From Lewinella sp038528965 (GTDB lineage: Bacteria > Bacteroidota > Bacteroidia > Chitinophagales > Saprospiraceae), in assembly GCA_038528965.1 (NCBI GenBank), contig JBCBEC010000010.1, forward strand, positions 62,001 through 126,000: a stretch of 64,000 nucleotides of DNA. The letters run 5' to 3'. The notes beneath the pieces are model-generated. The model made no database searches. It saw only the letters and a program-made list of their open reading frames with translations, and was not told where the DNA came from. Shown here one piece after another: positions 34,293 to 43,495 of the stretch (the first letter of the stretch is position 1; each line of letters opens with the position of its first letter). The position numbers and the translations under genes were made by a program.

Positions 34293-34335
34293 GGATGAAG
34301 ATGTTGAGTGGGAGTCCCCAACAGCATCTTCGTCC
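34293..34335 (+). terminator. Hairpin terminator after the SDR gene
   Basis: GGATGAAGATG (34293-34303) pairs with CATCTTCGTCC (34325-34335) through one G-T pair, with TTG/CAA extending the stem past a bulge. A T-rich stretch (TATTTGTCTTT) follows. It separates the SDR gene from the TetR gene. Confidence 0.7.
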
Positions 34336-34363
34336 TATTTGTCTTTAATGAAAATGGTGAATT

Positions 34364-34945
34364 ATGCCCAGAACGAAGCAATTTGACGAACAAGCGGTCT
34401 TGGAGCGTGCGGTAGACTTGTTCTGGAAACAAGGTTACCATTCTACTTCCATGCAAAACCTGGTAGACCACCTTGGAATCAACCGGGCGAGTATGTACAC
34501 CACTTTCGGTGATAAGAAGCAGTTATTTCTACGAGCTATTCAGCACTACCGCAAGGTCAACTCCCAGGGGATGTCCAGCCTCCTTGCGGGCGAGCCTGAC
34601 GTGCGGGTTGGTCTGCGTCGAATGCTGGAACTGGCGGTAACCGAAGCCGCCGCGGATTCCGAGCGCAAAGGCTGCTTTGTCGTGAACACCACTACCGAGC
34701 TCATACCCAACGATCCAGAGGTTCTGCCCATCGTAGCGGAGAATAAAGAGCAGATTGAGCAATCCATCTACAACTACTTGCTTCAAGGACAACAGTCTGG
34801 ACAGATTGCACCAGAGGTTGATGTACAGGTCATTGCCAGCCTCATCTTCACTACCTACAATGGTTTGCGGGTAGTGGGTAAGATAGATCCCGAGAGTGCC
34901 ACTTTGCCACGGACTGTGGAGGCGGTGTTGTCGCTGCTGGGTTAG
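34364..34945 (+). CDS. TetR/AcrR-family repressor
   Basis: 193 residues. The N-terminal HTH is 'AVLERAVDLFWKQGYHSTSMQNLVDHLGINRASMYTTFGDKKQLFLRAIQHY', typical of TetR. The ligand domain resembles the TetR_C subgroup of YcdC/AcrR-like proteins ('ERKGCFVVNTTTELIPNDPEV'). It most likely binds the inverted GGAAtGTTCGTTCT repeat upstream of the SDR gene and releases it on binding a small electrophile or drug. Its stop is 21 bases from the stop of the convergent CHAT gene. Confidence 0.92.
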   Translation: MPRTKQFDEQAVLERAVDLFWKQGYHSTSMQNLVDHLGINRASMYTTFGDKKQLFLRAIQHYRKVNSQGMSSLLAGEPDVRVGLRRMLELAVTEAAADSERKGCFVVNTTTELIPNDPEVLPIVAENKEQIEQSIYNYLLQGQQSGQIAPEVDVQVIASLIFTTYNGLRVVGKIDPESATLPRTVEAVLSLLG

Positions 34946-34966
34946 CGAGAGCTCGGTTTTAGAGCC

Positions 34967-37900
34967 CTAATTTTTATCAAGGTTTTGAAAGAACTGCTGG
35001 AGTTCCCGGAATGCTTTCTTTTTCTCTTCTGGAAATTTTTCTTTCTTGAATTCAGGAGCCTCAACCGCTGCTGCTAAAAATTGCATTTGGAAGGCTTCAC
35101 TTTCTCGGTTTTTCACTGATCCTCCCTTACGCCATGCCCGTCGGTATCGCTTCTTGATTTCGTCTTTATAGTAGGTAATACGATCTTTACGACCCCGCCA
35201 AACAAAGATTAGGGTAGTCATTATATTGACCTGCTTGACCTCATCCCAGAAGTTGGTCTTGGCAATAGGTTTTTCTTCTGCTTCACTGAAATAGTCCAGT
35301 ACGTAGGCCTGTGGTCCTTTTTTGCCAAGGATCTTTTTGATCTCCGCTTTTTCCTGATCACTAGCAACGAGGGCGATAGGCAACCAATTACAAAGTGGAT
35401 AAAAATCCAATTGCTCTCCTTTTTTGGCGTCTAACAGCAGTGCTTTTCGGTAGGAAGTTGCTGCCTGGTCCAAGTGAGCTTGCTTGTTGTCCTCGCTTGC
35501 CGCTAAATAGCAGCGTTTATTAGCACTACCAATCAGATTGTAACGCTCGCCATTTGTGTCCAGGAGGTCTTCTTCACAAAGTCTATCAAAACGCTCCTTG
35601 AGGTTCACCATTATGCCGTAGATCTCATCCTTTTCTTCTGGTGTTTGAGCGGCACTAAAAGTGGCCATATGCGCTGCCATCTGGACATTGAAATACTGCT
35701 CAAACGAACGTACGAACCAAACGGCTTTTTTGGCCTCCTTAAGTTGCAGATAATAGGAGGCTGCCTTCTGATAGTGGCCAAGCTCCGCACAGATACTAGC
35801 TGCTAATTCAATGGTGTAGGGGTGGCTCTTATCAAATTTTAGGATTCGAACGGCTTGCATAATTCGTTGCAGGTCATCCATGAAGTTGATACCTCGCAAC
35901 CGTGCCGACTTGGTTTTGTCAAGTATTTGTTCCAGGGTAATAATTGCCTCTTGCGGTAGCAAGAATTCGTAGGTTTTGGCCTTTCCTTGGTAGCTCGTCT
36001 TAGCGCGTGGAAGGCGATAGGCCTGGTCTCCATAGCACTGATAAGCCCCCCAGGTATGGCTATTGCGGTAACGCTGGTAGCAGTAACTTCGGGCTTCCTT
36101 AACGGCATCTCCAAAGGTGACATTAGGAGTTAGCATACGCTCGTAGAAGCGGTGGGCAAAATCTGCAGCGGCCTGATCGTTAATGGCCCAACCCGCAACA
36201 ATAACCGCTTTGGCTCCAGCCCGGATAAAGGCCGCTCCAAGATTGGCGGCTAAGCGATTCCTCGACAGGAAGTACTTTTCTTGCTCGGGGGAGATCTTTC
36301 CTAAGTGGCAGCAGTTAAGGAAAACAAGTTCTGGTATCGTCCCTAGGGTTGCCACCTCATCAGGTGAGATGACATCATCTTCCCCAATTAGAATGCCACT
36401 TTTGGTTCCGTTAGGTGTAGGATAATCAACTACGCCGTGACTGGCTACGTGCAGTATGTTGTAGTCAGTAGGAAATTCCGTGTAAATCGTCGTTGCCGTT
36501 TCATTTAACAGCAGCTCGGTTGAAAATCCGTTTTCTCGTAAGAGGTTACAGATGTCCTGCGCTTCTTCAGCTGCGCCAGTGAGTTGATTAAATTCGTTGT
36601 GGAGTTCTGGATCGCCGATGATGAGTGCTCTAGCCTGCTCTTTGGCCCGCAATATCGTAGATGGATTTTTGGTGGCTAGTTGCCTGATAAATCCCGTTCG
36701 GACGCATAACGGTACTCCACTTTCTTCATCAAAGTGCAATAGTTCCCAGGGTATTGCCGCTGTATCATCATCAAGGACCAAGGTAATGTTCTGCTGGCTC
36801 TCGAAGGAAAGTTTAAACTCGTTCGGAATCAGGTAAGTAAACAGGGCCTTAAACTTCTTGCGATCCCATCTTTCTTCAAACGCACTTTCCTCCAGTAGCT
36901 TGCGGATGATTTGCGGGTTGATGGAATTTTCTACTCGCTCGATTCTAGCTCTACCAGTAGAGGCGGAATAGCTGTAAGAAGGGCCTTTTGTAGGTTGCCC
37001 AGGAAGAATCTCTTGCGGAACCTTTTGGATGTTAAGTCGCATCCACCAGGTATTTTCATCGGCAATGGGCAGGATGTCGCGACTACCTTCTACTACCTTA
37101 AGGTCGCGGTTGAGGCGAATGGGATACACATTATTGTCACGTTCAATGCGGTATAAGACCTTGAAGGTTTTCAATGCCTTAGGGCGGAAAATTTCGATGA
37201 ATTCAACCATCTCAATCAACGGAATCTGGGCAATCTGATCCTCTGTTGAACCCGCTGAATAATATCGATTTTCCTGGCGGGATTCATTAAGCGCCATGAT
37301 TTTATCATTGGCTGCTACCACTCCTTCTAGAATAGCGTTGACACAGCCTGAGATGGTTAAACCTCCATAGGCGGAACCAATGAGTAAGGGTGAAATACCC
37401 AGCGGTTTATCCCCGGCGTGCCCTTCATTGACGCTTTGTTTAGCGTAAGCCAAACATGAATGCTCTATACAGCGGGCTAACCGTAAGGGACGTAGGTCTT
37501 CAGGGTATCCCATCCCAACAATGACGCTTTCAATTACACGGGTTTCGTTGGCCAAGAGTACCAGGCTGGTATTGACACGCCCTGGGTAGATGCCTAACTG
37601 CATCTGTTCTCGCAGCTCGTTGTGGAGCATAGCATCCAGAATGTATTCCACACCACGTAAGTCTTCGCCCTGGAAATGGCCAACCATCACGGGATGCTTA
37701 GCATACTTGAGATGCCCCATTTTTAGGCTGACATCAAGGGCAACCTTTGGCCTCTCTTTCTTTTCGTACAGCGGTACGGTTCTTCTACCCATGAATCTGG
37801 CTATGAGGCCAGCATCTGTGGTCGGTACAGGCGTAGGTATAGTGGCATTGCCCAGTGGCATGTCTCCGCGCGTACTTCTTTGAACCGGATCCGTTACGGG

Positions 37901-40489
37901 GGGCTGGTTTTGTGATAGTTTGTTGGTTTCGCCCCGCTTTATTAGGTCAAGGAGAGCGGCAAAATGCTGAGGGTCATTAGCCAAATCACCATGCGGAGTG
38001 GCCTGATAGTATACTTGTGCTATCGGCTTGTCATTCTCTTGTGGGATTCCTAATTCCCAACTTACACTACCATCCCCTTTTGCAGTAAAGCTATAGCCTA
38101 GCGAAAGGCTCTTCCCTTCCTGTTTGAGGGCTTTAATCTTTTTAGCTAGCGCCTGGTTGTCTTTCTTGGTGGTATACTCCTTTTTCCAGATCAATCTGCC
38201 GTGACTTAGGAGAATATTATCCGTAGTTTTATCGTCTTGCCCGGCAACATAGATGATATTGCTGTAGTCAATTTTGGGTAGAGATTTGAGTACTTTTTCC
38301 CGATAGGTGCGGAAAGCTCTTAAGTCACCTTTAGTGGGCATTACCCAACCACCATCTGGGTCAAGGTCTTTGAGAATATTCCAGATCTCTTCGCTTCCGA
38401 AATCGTATCCTTCTAGCGGGAGTAATTCATATAAACCTGGAAACTTGCTAAACACCTGAAGGAGCTCCGTCATCGTCTTAGTCAGAGAGAAACGATGCAG
38501 ACTGCGGATGGTGTCTCCATGGCCGGTAAGGGTTTGGGGAATAAGGTAGGAGCCGCGCCAGGGTGTACCCATTAGGATCGTCCGAAAACCAGGCATTGCA
38601 TTTAGACCAGTCCAGGTAGCTGGGTGGTTAATCATTAATGATCTGACCACAAGCCCGCCCATGGAGTGTGCGACAATCTGAATGCTAGGAGGAGAGAGCT
38701 TTTTCCGGATACGACCAATTTCCTTGTTTAGGAGTTGAGCAGCCTCAGTGGTGCTCCGCCGCCAGTCGAACGGAAAAACAAGTACCTCGTATTTCTTCTC
38801 TTTCAGATACTCCACCAAAGCCTGATAGGGCGTGGCAACGAGAGAAGTCGCTTCAATAGCTTGGTTATCAATGTCTAATCTGGTGATGGAGCCGTTTAGA
38901 ATGCGCCCGTAGTTCAGCCAGATTTGTTCATCGTTCATCGACAAATTCGAACCCATGATACCCGGAAGGAGAATAACGAGAGGATGCTTGCCCGTAATCT
39001 TTTCTGGAACAAGATCACCATCTTCTAATCCTATTAGGCCACGTTCTTCCTCTTCTTGTTGCGGTACTACATTGAAACCTCTGGAAGGAAAACCGGGAGA
39101 GGAACTCAGACAATCGAGAATAGCCTCCTGGCTACCAGCTTCGCCGAAATAGGAGAAGTGATTGACCCGTTCGCCCGAAAAAAGCCGTGCAAAAGGCGCT
39201 TTGGTACGCACAAAACCGCCGTACATTGATTTAGTGTCGACGACAAAATCGTTGTCCTCCAGGAAAAAAGCATCGGTCAGGATGACCATAATGCTTTGTT
39301 TCAATCCTTTAAGTTTGAAACCCGCCGAGGCTGCATCGCCAGCAATAATACTGAGTTCACTGGTCAGTGGCTTGAAATCACTATTAATGAGTTGTTGGAA
39401 GGGAGAGCCAGGCACCATAGCCGCCAGCCCAGGGACCACGTCGGCCTCTACTCTTTGTTCGACGAAAGCACGGACGAGTTCCGCTATGGCTTCGCCAATA
39501 AGCTGACCTACAACTGATGGAATTTGCTTGGTGAGATTAAGAATGATATTGAGTACCATATCCAGACGCTTGGACATCAGGGTTGTTCCCTGTGCCGGAG
39601 CTGCTGTCCGTACGTACTTCTGAACGCGGACCTGGTGATCCGGTATGAGCTCGTTTAGCTGCTGGAGGAATTCTACCTCTCTATCAAAGTCAGTGCCTTG
39701 TAGCAGAGCTATTTCTTTCGGAGAAAAAATACCTTCTGATGTACGGGCTAGCAGGTCGCCAATTAGTCCACCCCGCGAATGAGTAATCAAGTGTACCGGT
39801 AGATGCTTGGGAAGGAAGGGGAGTAGATCCAGCAGGTTTTCTAGCGGGCTCTTGGAAAGGGTATAATGCTCAAGCGCCAGTACCCGGCCCTCGTATTTAT
39901 CGTAGAGTGCAGACCAAGTAGTGCTTCCTTTGAGTTCTGAGAAAGACCCCTCTGTGCTGGAGAATGTACCGTGTATCAATAGTAGGACCGGGGCTTGGTC
40001 CTCAGTGGCCGGTGAAAAGTATTGTTCCGGATTGATCGGGTGGAGCGTAAAATCGGATCCAACAAGAAATAGCCCCTCGTTGGGGATTAGTTTCTTATCG
40101 GTACGGCGAGCGAGTTCATCAGTAGCGATAGCGGTTACTGCCGGCGCAAAAATGCTAACTACTTTGAGCAGCACATCTCCCCATCCCCGGTCTTGGTTTC
40201 GCCCCTGGATTCGTATCGGGATAGTTGGTGTAGCATTGGCTGCTAAGCTGCGATTTTTTTGGTCCAGTTTGACAAATTCGTCGAATTCATCGGGGGCCAT
40301 GTACCAAATTCCGCCATCGTCAAACTCTAGTTCAACGACTTCATCCTCGGCTATTTCCAGATCGTATTGTTCGGCATCAAGAGAGCGGTCGAGCTGGAGG
40401 TTGTAAGATCGCCTTAAGCCTGCTTCCGCTTTAGCTTTATCAAGCTTATTAGCAGTACCATGGAGTTTGTAAGAATATGGCTTACTCAT
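34967..40489 (-). CDS. Giant multidomain protein: two alpha/beta-hydrolases, macro-like region, CHAT protease, helical tail
   Basis: 1840 residues, no signal peptide. Residues ~165-300 form an alpha/beta-hydrolase ('LLLIHGTFSS', nucleophile elbow 'THSRGG', Ser238). Residues ~500-700 form a second, LCAT/lipase-like one ('ILLPGIMGSNL', 'VAHSMGGLV' with Ser609, 'LMGTPWRGS'). Residues ~915-1065 resemble the macro-like N-terminal domain of leucyl aminopeptidases ('ESVIVGMGYPEDLRPLRLA', 'PLLIGSAYGGLTISGCV'). Residues ~1235-1495 are a CHAT domain of the caspase-gingipain clan: 'ITLVLDDDTAAIPWELLHF', 'ILHVASHGVVDY' (His1351-Gly) and 'LVFLNCCHLGKIS' (Cys1394). The last ~340 residues are TPR-like helices. 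It is monocistronic. Such designs belong to intracellular effectors or conflict systems; the role is inferred. Confidence 0.85.
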   Translation of the reverse strand: MSKPYSYKLHGTANKLDKAKAEAGLRRSYNLQLDRSLDAEQYDLEIAEDEVVELEFDDGGIWYMAPDEFDEFVKLDQKNRSLAANATPTIPIRIQGRNQDRGWGDVLLKVVSIFAPAVTAIATDELARRTDKKLIPNEGLFLVGSDFTLHPINPEQYFSPATEDQAPVLLLIHGTFSSTEGSFSELKGSTTWSALYDKYEGRVLALEHYTLSKSPLENLLDLLPFLPKHLPVHLITHSRGGLIGDLLARTSEGIFSPKEIALLQGTDFDREVEFLQQLNELIPDHQVRVQKYVRTAAPAQGTTLMSKRLDMVLNIILNLTKQIPSVVGQLIGEAIAELVRAFVEQRVEADVVPGLAAMVPGSPFQQLINSDFKPLTSELSIIAGDAASAGFKLKGLKQSIMVILTDAFFLEDNDFVVDTKSMYGGFVRTKAPFARLFSGERVNHFSYFGEAGSQEAILDCLSSSPGFPSRGFNVVPQQEEEERGLIGLEDGDLVPEKITGKHPLVILLPGIMGSNLSMNDEQIWLNYGRILNGSITRLDIDNQAIEATSLVATPYQALVEYLKEKKYEVLVFPFDWRRSTTEAAQLLNKEIGRIRKKLSPPSIQIVAHSMGGLVVRSLMINHPATWTGLNAMPGFRTILMGTPWRGSYLIPQTLTGHGDTIRSLHRFSLTKTMTELLQVFSKFPGLYELLPLEGYDFGSEEIWNILKDLDPDGGWVMPTKGDLRAFRTYREKVLKSLPKIDYSNIIYVAGQDDKTTDNILLSHGRLIWKKEYTTKKDNQALAKKIKALKQEGKSLSLGYSFTAKGDGSVSWELGIPQENDKPIAQVYYQATPHGDLANDPQHFAALLDLIKRGETNKLSQNQPPVTDPVQRSTRGDMPLGNATIPTPVPTTDAGLIARFMGRRTVPLYEKKERPKVALDVSLKMGHLKYAKHPVMVGHFQGEDLRGVEYILDAMLHNELREQMQLGIYPGRVNTSLVLLANETRVIESVIVGMGYPEDLRPLRLARCIEHSCLAYAKQSVNEGHAGDKPLGISPLLIGSAYGGLTISGCVNAILEGVVAANDKIMALNESRQENRYYSAGSTEDQIAQIPLIEMVEFIEIFRPKALKTFKVLYRIERDNNVYPIRLNRDLKVVEGSRDILPIADENTWWMRLNIQKVPQEILPGQPTKGPSYSYSASTGRARIERVENSINPQIIRKLLEESAFEERWDRKKFKALFTYLIPNEFKLSFESQQNITLVLDDDTAAIPWELLHFDEESGVPLCVRTGFIRQLATKNPSTILRAKEQARALIIGDPELHNEFNQLTGAAEEAQDICNLLRENGFSTELLLNETATTIYTEFPTDYNILHVASHGVVDYPTPNGTKSGILIGEDDVISPDEVATLGTIPELVFLNCCHLGKISPEQEKYFLSRNRLAANLGAAFIRAGAKAVIVAGWAINDQAAADFAHRFYERMLTPNVTFGDAVKEARSYCYQRYRNSHTWGAYQCYGDQAYRLPRAKTSYQGKAKTYEFLLPQEAIITLEQILDKTKSARLRGINFMDDLQRIMQAVRILKFDKSHPYTIELAASICAELGHYQKAASYYLQLKEAKKAVWFVRSFEQYFNVQMAAHMATFSAAQTPEEKDEIYGIMVNLKERFDRLCEEDLLDTNGERYNLIGSANKRCYLAASEDNKQAHLDQAATSYRKALLLDAKKGEQLDFYPLCNWLPIALVASDQEKAEIKKILGKKGPQAYVLDYFSEAEEKPIAKTNFWDEVKQVNIMTTLIFVWRGRKDRITYYKDEIKKRYRRAWRKGGSVKNRESEAFQMQFLAAAVEAPEFKKEKFPEEKKKAFRELQQFFQNLDKN

Positions 40490-40676
40490 TGGGTTTCGGC
40501 ATTTGTTTTAAGGAATACCACTGGTTCTCCAAATGTAGGGAAAAAGTGCTTTAATTCAAGTTTGAGTTAGGCAAGGTGGTGTTTTATCAAGGGAAAGGTG
40601 TCACGTTTTGGAAGATAGGAGCTTTTACCTGTAGAGTATCTAATTAGATCATAGAAAAGACATTGTATTAACCAAA

Positions 40677-43454
40677 ATGAAATTAGTTATGCGCTATTCT
40701 CTATTTTTTCTGGGGTTGTTATTGAGCTGTACACTGGCTCGAGCCCAAGTTGTTTTTGAAGATCCCGGTGATGGCCGGCCAAACGTAGTAACACCAGAGG
40801 ATTGTATTTCTCTGATTGATTTTGATTTACCAACGAGCTTTGATGAGCAATTGCTAGAAATATTGCAAACCGCTATTCCTTTTGGAAACCAGTCGGGCTA
40901 TGACCACATCATCAACCGCGGCTGCTTACCGGAGGGAAACCTAGTAATAACCTATGCCAGAACAGGTGAGTGTTGGACCAGTGGCGTTCCGCCAAACCAG
41001 CAAGCCTATTTTGTGGAGGTGGTCTTTAACAATGAGGTCATAGCTAGTAGAACATTGGAAGGAATTGGTCCTGAAACCATTGAGGTGCCTTTATACCAGT
41101 TAGGACTAGAATCTGTTCCCTTAACTCCCATGGTACTTCCTTTAGAGTTAAGAGTGGTAGAACGAAACTACTCTATGGGTTTCGGTTACTCTGTTAGTCA
41201 TACCTATCCTCTGGCTCAAGTTATGGTGGTTGACTTTGGGACTGAGTTGTACTTCCAGCATGAACGTCCCGGAGGTTATGTGACTACCACGCTGTGTAAT
41301 CCTGTTGCTTTACGAGGATTTGGTGAGCTGTTGCAAAACTGTAGTACTACACGGGAGATTACGGTCAATCTACAGATGACCAATTTTACCAGTAATTCAG
41401 TAACCAATGAATTCACGGCGTCTCTTAACGCCAGTGCTTCTGCCAGTAGTGGCGGCTCTTCAGATGGTTCAAGTGGTCAGCAACAGCAAGGACTATTCAA
41501 TTATACCAGTTCCTTTACAGGTAGTGCAGGTTACACCAATGTACTTAAAGACCAAGAGGTATTATCCAACTCTTACACCTTTAATGACCCAATTATACTG
41601 CCTCCTCGAACCAGTACCGGTTGCTCATTTTTAGGGTTAGTATTTATTGGGCGAACAGTTTATTTACAGGCTTACACTGTTGGTTGTAGTTATTTAGTAC
41701 CAGGCGAAATAAGCAACGAAATTGTAGAATACTACGAAGCACAACCAGAAGTATGTACAGAGCCAGGAGAGGTGACAGAGGAATGCTACCCTGCAATTCT
41801 TGACTATCGGACCAGATTACGACAAAGGGACATTGTCGCTGAAAATGATGACAGGAACTCCAGTGATGATTGCGTCCTTTCGGTTACAACTACCCAAATT
41901 CCTGAACCTGACTACGCCCAGACTTTTGTGTGGGAGGGCCCAGACGGATATACGGCAATTGGTCAGAATGTAGAAAATCTACCTGTCGGTATTTATACCC
42001 TAACGGTCTACAACGAGTGCGGTGGTGAAACCGAATACACCATCGATCCTTGTGAGGGCGGCGCGACAATTAGTCCCTGGAGTTTCAATTCAGATGCTAA
42101 TCAGTTTTGCCGGACCATCAGTTGTGATGGTGGGGAGGAATGTGAGGACTTCACGTATGAAGAATGCGTAACTCCAGAATTTGGAGACTGGGTCTACGAT
42201 GAGTTCACCGGCACTGCTTGCCGATCGCTTACTTGCCCGGAGGGCGGCACTTGTGATGTGACTGAGCAGTGTGTTCCGGTAACCTACGGTGCATGGGACT
42301 ACTTCGAAAGTGGCCAAGAGACCATTTGCCAACGTGACGTGCTGGTGAATGGAGAAGTGATCCAACAAGAGGAAAACCAAGCGAGCCTGTCTTACGATTT
42401 TGACCCGGTTACGGAACAGTGCCTGGAGTTTGTTCGCTGTGGAGGCCCACGTGATATTATTCTGGATTTGGTAGGCACCGAACGGGAAGCGCCGCTTTAT
42501 GAAGAATGGTCCTTTGACGAATTTACGGAGGTCTGTGTGCGTCTCGTCCGTTGCTTTGATCTCAGTCCACTAGATATTGAAACGGACCCTGATCTGGACT
42601 TCGAAAACCCTGCCAATACCAACTGGGAAGATGCCAACGAAAACCCCCAGTACTTATGGGAGTACGATGATGGTTGGGGGTGTGTCGGATACATTTTCTG
42701 CGATCCTTTTGAGCAGCCCATCCACCCGGGCAATACCGATTGGGAATTAGATTTTGGACAGGGTGAGCCCATCTTCACCTCTATTGATTATCAAGATGAT
42801 TTTGGAGTGATTAGTTGTATTCTGGATGTAGATTGTGAATTCAACGGCCAAGCTTATGATACGCCACCCTCTTTTCCTCCGGTGACCTCAGACCCCATTG
42901 ATCCATTCACTGCCACCTTCATCGGCACTCCGACCAATGGATACTGTGAATACGCTTTTCAGTGTGGAGACCTGCCACCTATTACGGTAGACCGAGAATT
43001 TATTGGTGTACAAACCGGTGTTAATACAAATGGAGAACCGCTCTGTAAGGTCTTTTGCGAAGGCTTTCAAGCGACTACCACCCACCCAGAGGAAGTACTT
43101 TGTAGCTCTTTACCCAACTATATTGCTGCGGACAATACACTGGTGGCCGGCGAAGAACTGCAGCAAGCTATTCAAAAGGAATTGCTGAGTAGGTCTGAGA
43201 AAGAATCCTTTAGGGATTTGGAAGTGCTTCCTAATCCGTTCAACAAACAACTCATTCTCCGCAATCTGCCGGATCAAGACTGCCGGGTGGTTTTGCTAAA
43301 TACGGCTGGTCAGGTGGTATTGGACCAAGGAGCCAGCCAAATATCGACCGCCACATTATTTACCGACCAATTACCAAATGGTCTCTATCTCCTCCTGCTT
43401 TTAGGGGATAATGAAGAATTACTATACGAGCGCCGCTTACTTAAAGTGGACTAA
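40677..43454 (+). CDS. T9SS-exported protein with Cys-x(3-5)-Cys repeats
   Basis: 925 residues with a signal peptide ending 'TLARAQ'. Residues ~25-370 are a beta-rich region without recognised family. Residues ~465-795 hold about eight degenerate repeats of 30-50 residues built on 'W-x-[FY]-D/E ... C-x(3-5)-C': for example 'WSFNSDANQFCRTISC', 'WVYDEFTGTACRSLTC', 'WSFDEFTEVCVRLVRC'. The C-terminus is a T9SS sorting domain ('DLEVLPNPFNKQLILRNL ... LPNGLYLLLLLGD ... ERRLLKVD'). It is an extracellular or surface protein. Two related lipoprotein genes follow on the same strand (41-base gap to the first), suggesting a surface complex. It is divergent from the CHAT gene. Function not recognised. Confidence 0.75.
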   Translation: MKLVMRYSLFFLGLLLSCTLARAQVVFEDPGDGRPNVVTPEDCISLIDFDLPTSFDEQLLEILQTAIPFGNQSGYDHIINRGCLPEGNLVITYARTGECWTSGVPPNQQAYFVEVVFNNEVIASRTLEGIGPETIEVPLYQLGLESVPLTPMVLPLELRVVERNYSMGFGYSVSHTYPLAQVMVVDFGTELYFQHERPGGYVTTTLCNPVALRGFGELLQNCSTTREITVNLQMTNFTSNSVTNEFTASLNASASASSGGSSDGSSGQQQQGLFNYTSSFTGSAGYTNVLKDQEVLSNSYTFNDPIILPPRTSTGCSFLGLVFIGRTVYLQAYTVGCSYLVPGEISNEIVEYYEAQPEVCTEPGEVTEECYPAILDYRTRLRQRDIVAENDDRNSSDDCVLSVTTTQIPEPDYAQTFVWEGPDGYTAIGQNVENLPVGIYTLTVYNECGGETEYTIDPCEGGATISPWSFNSDANQFCRTISCDGGEECEDFTYEECVTPEFGDWVYDEFTGTACRSLTCPEGGTCDVTEQCVPVTYGAWDYFESGQETICQRDVLVNGEVIQQEENQASLSYDFDPVTEQCLEFVRCGGPRDIILDLVGTEREAPLYEEWSFDEFTEVCVRLVRCFDLSPLDIETDPDLDFENPANTNWEDANENPQYLWEYDDGWGCVGYIFCDPFEQPIHPGNTDWELDFGQGEPIFTSIDYQDDFGVISCILDVDCEFNGQAYDTPPSFPPVTSDPIDPFTATFIGTPTNGYCEYAFQCGDLPPITVDREFIGVQTGVNTNGEPLCKVFCEGFQATTTHPEEVLCSSLPNYIAADNTLVAGEELQQAIQKELLSRSEKESFRDLEVLPNPFNKQLILRNLPDQDCRVVLLNTAGQVVLDQGASQISTATLFTDQLPNGLYLLLLLGDNEELLYERRLLKVD

Positions 43455-43495
43455 TTAGAATCATTTATTTATCTAAGTTTAATTGTAGAAGAATT

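Noticed and set aside
34967..40489. Interpretation as two or three separate genes fused by error
   Set aside because: A single uninterrupted frame of 1841 codons runs through linkers with normal composition, and both hydrolase domains and the CHAT domain keep intact motifs.
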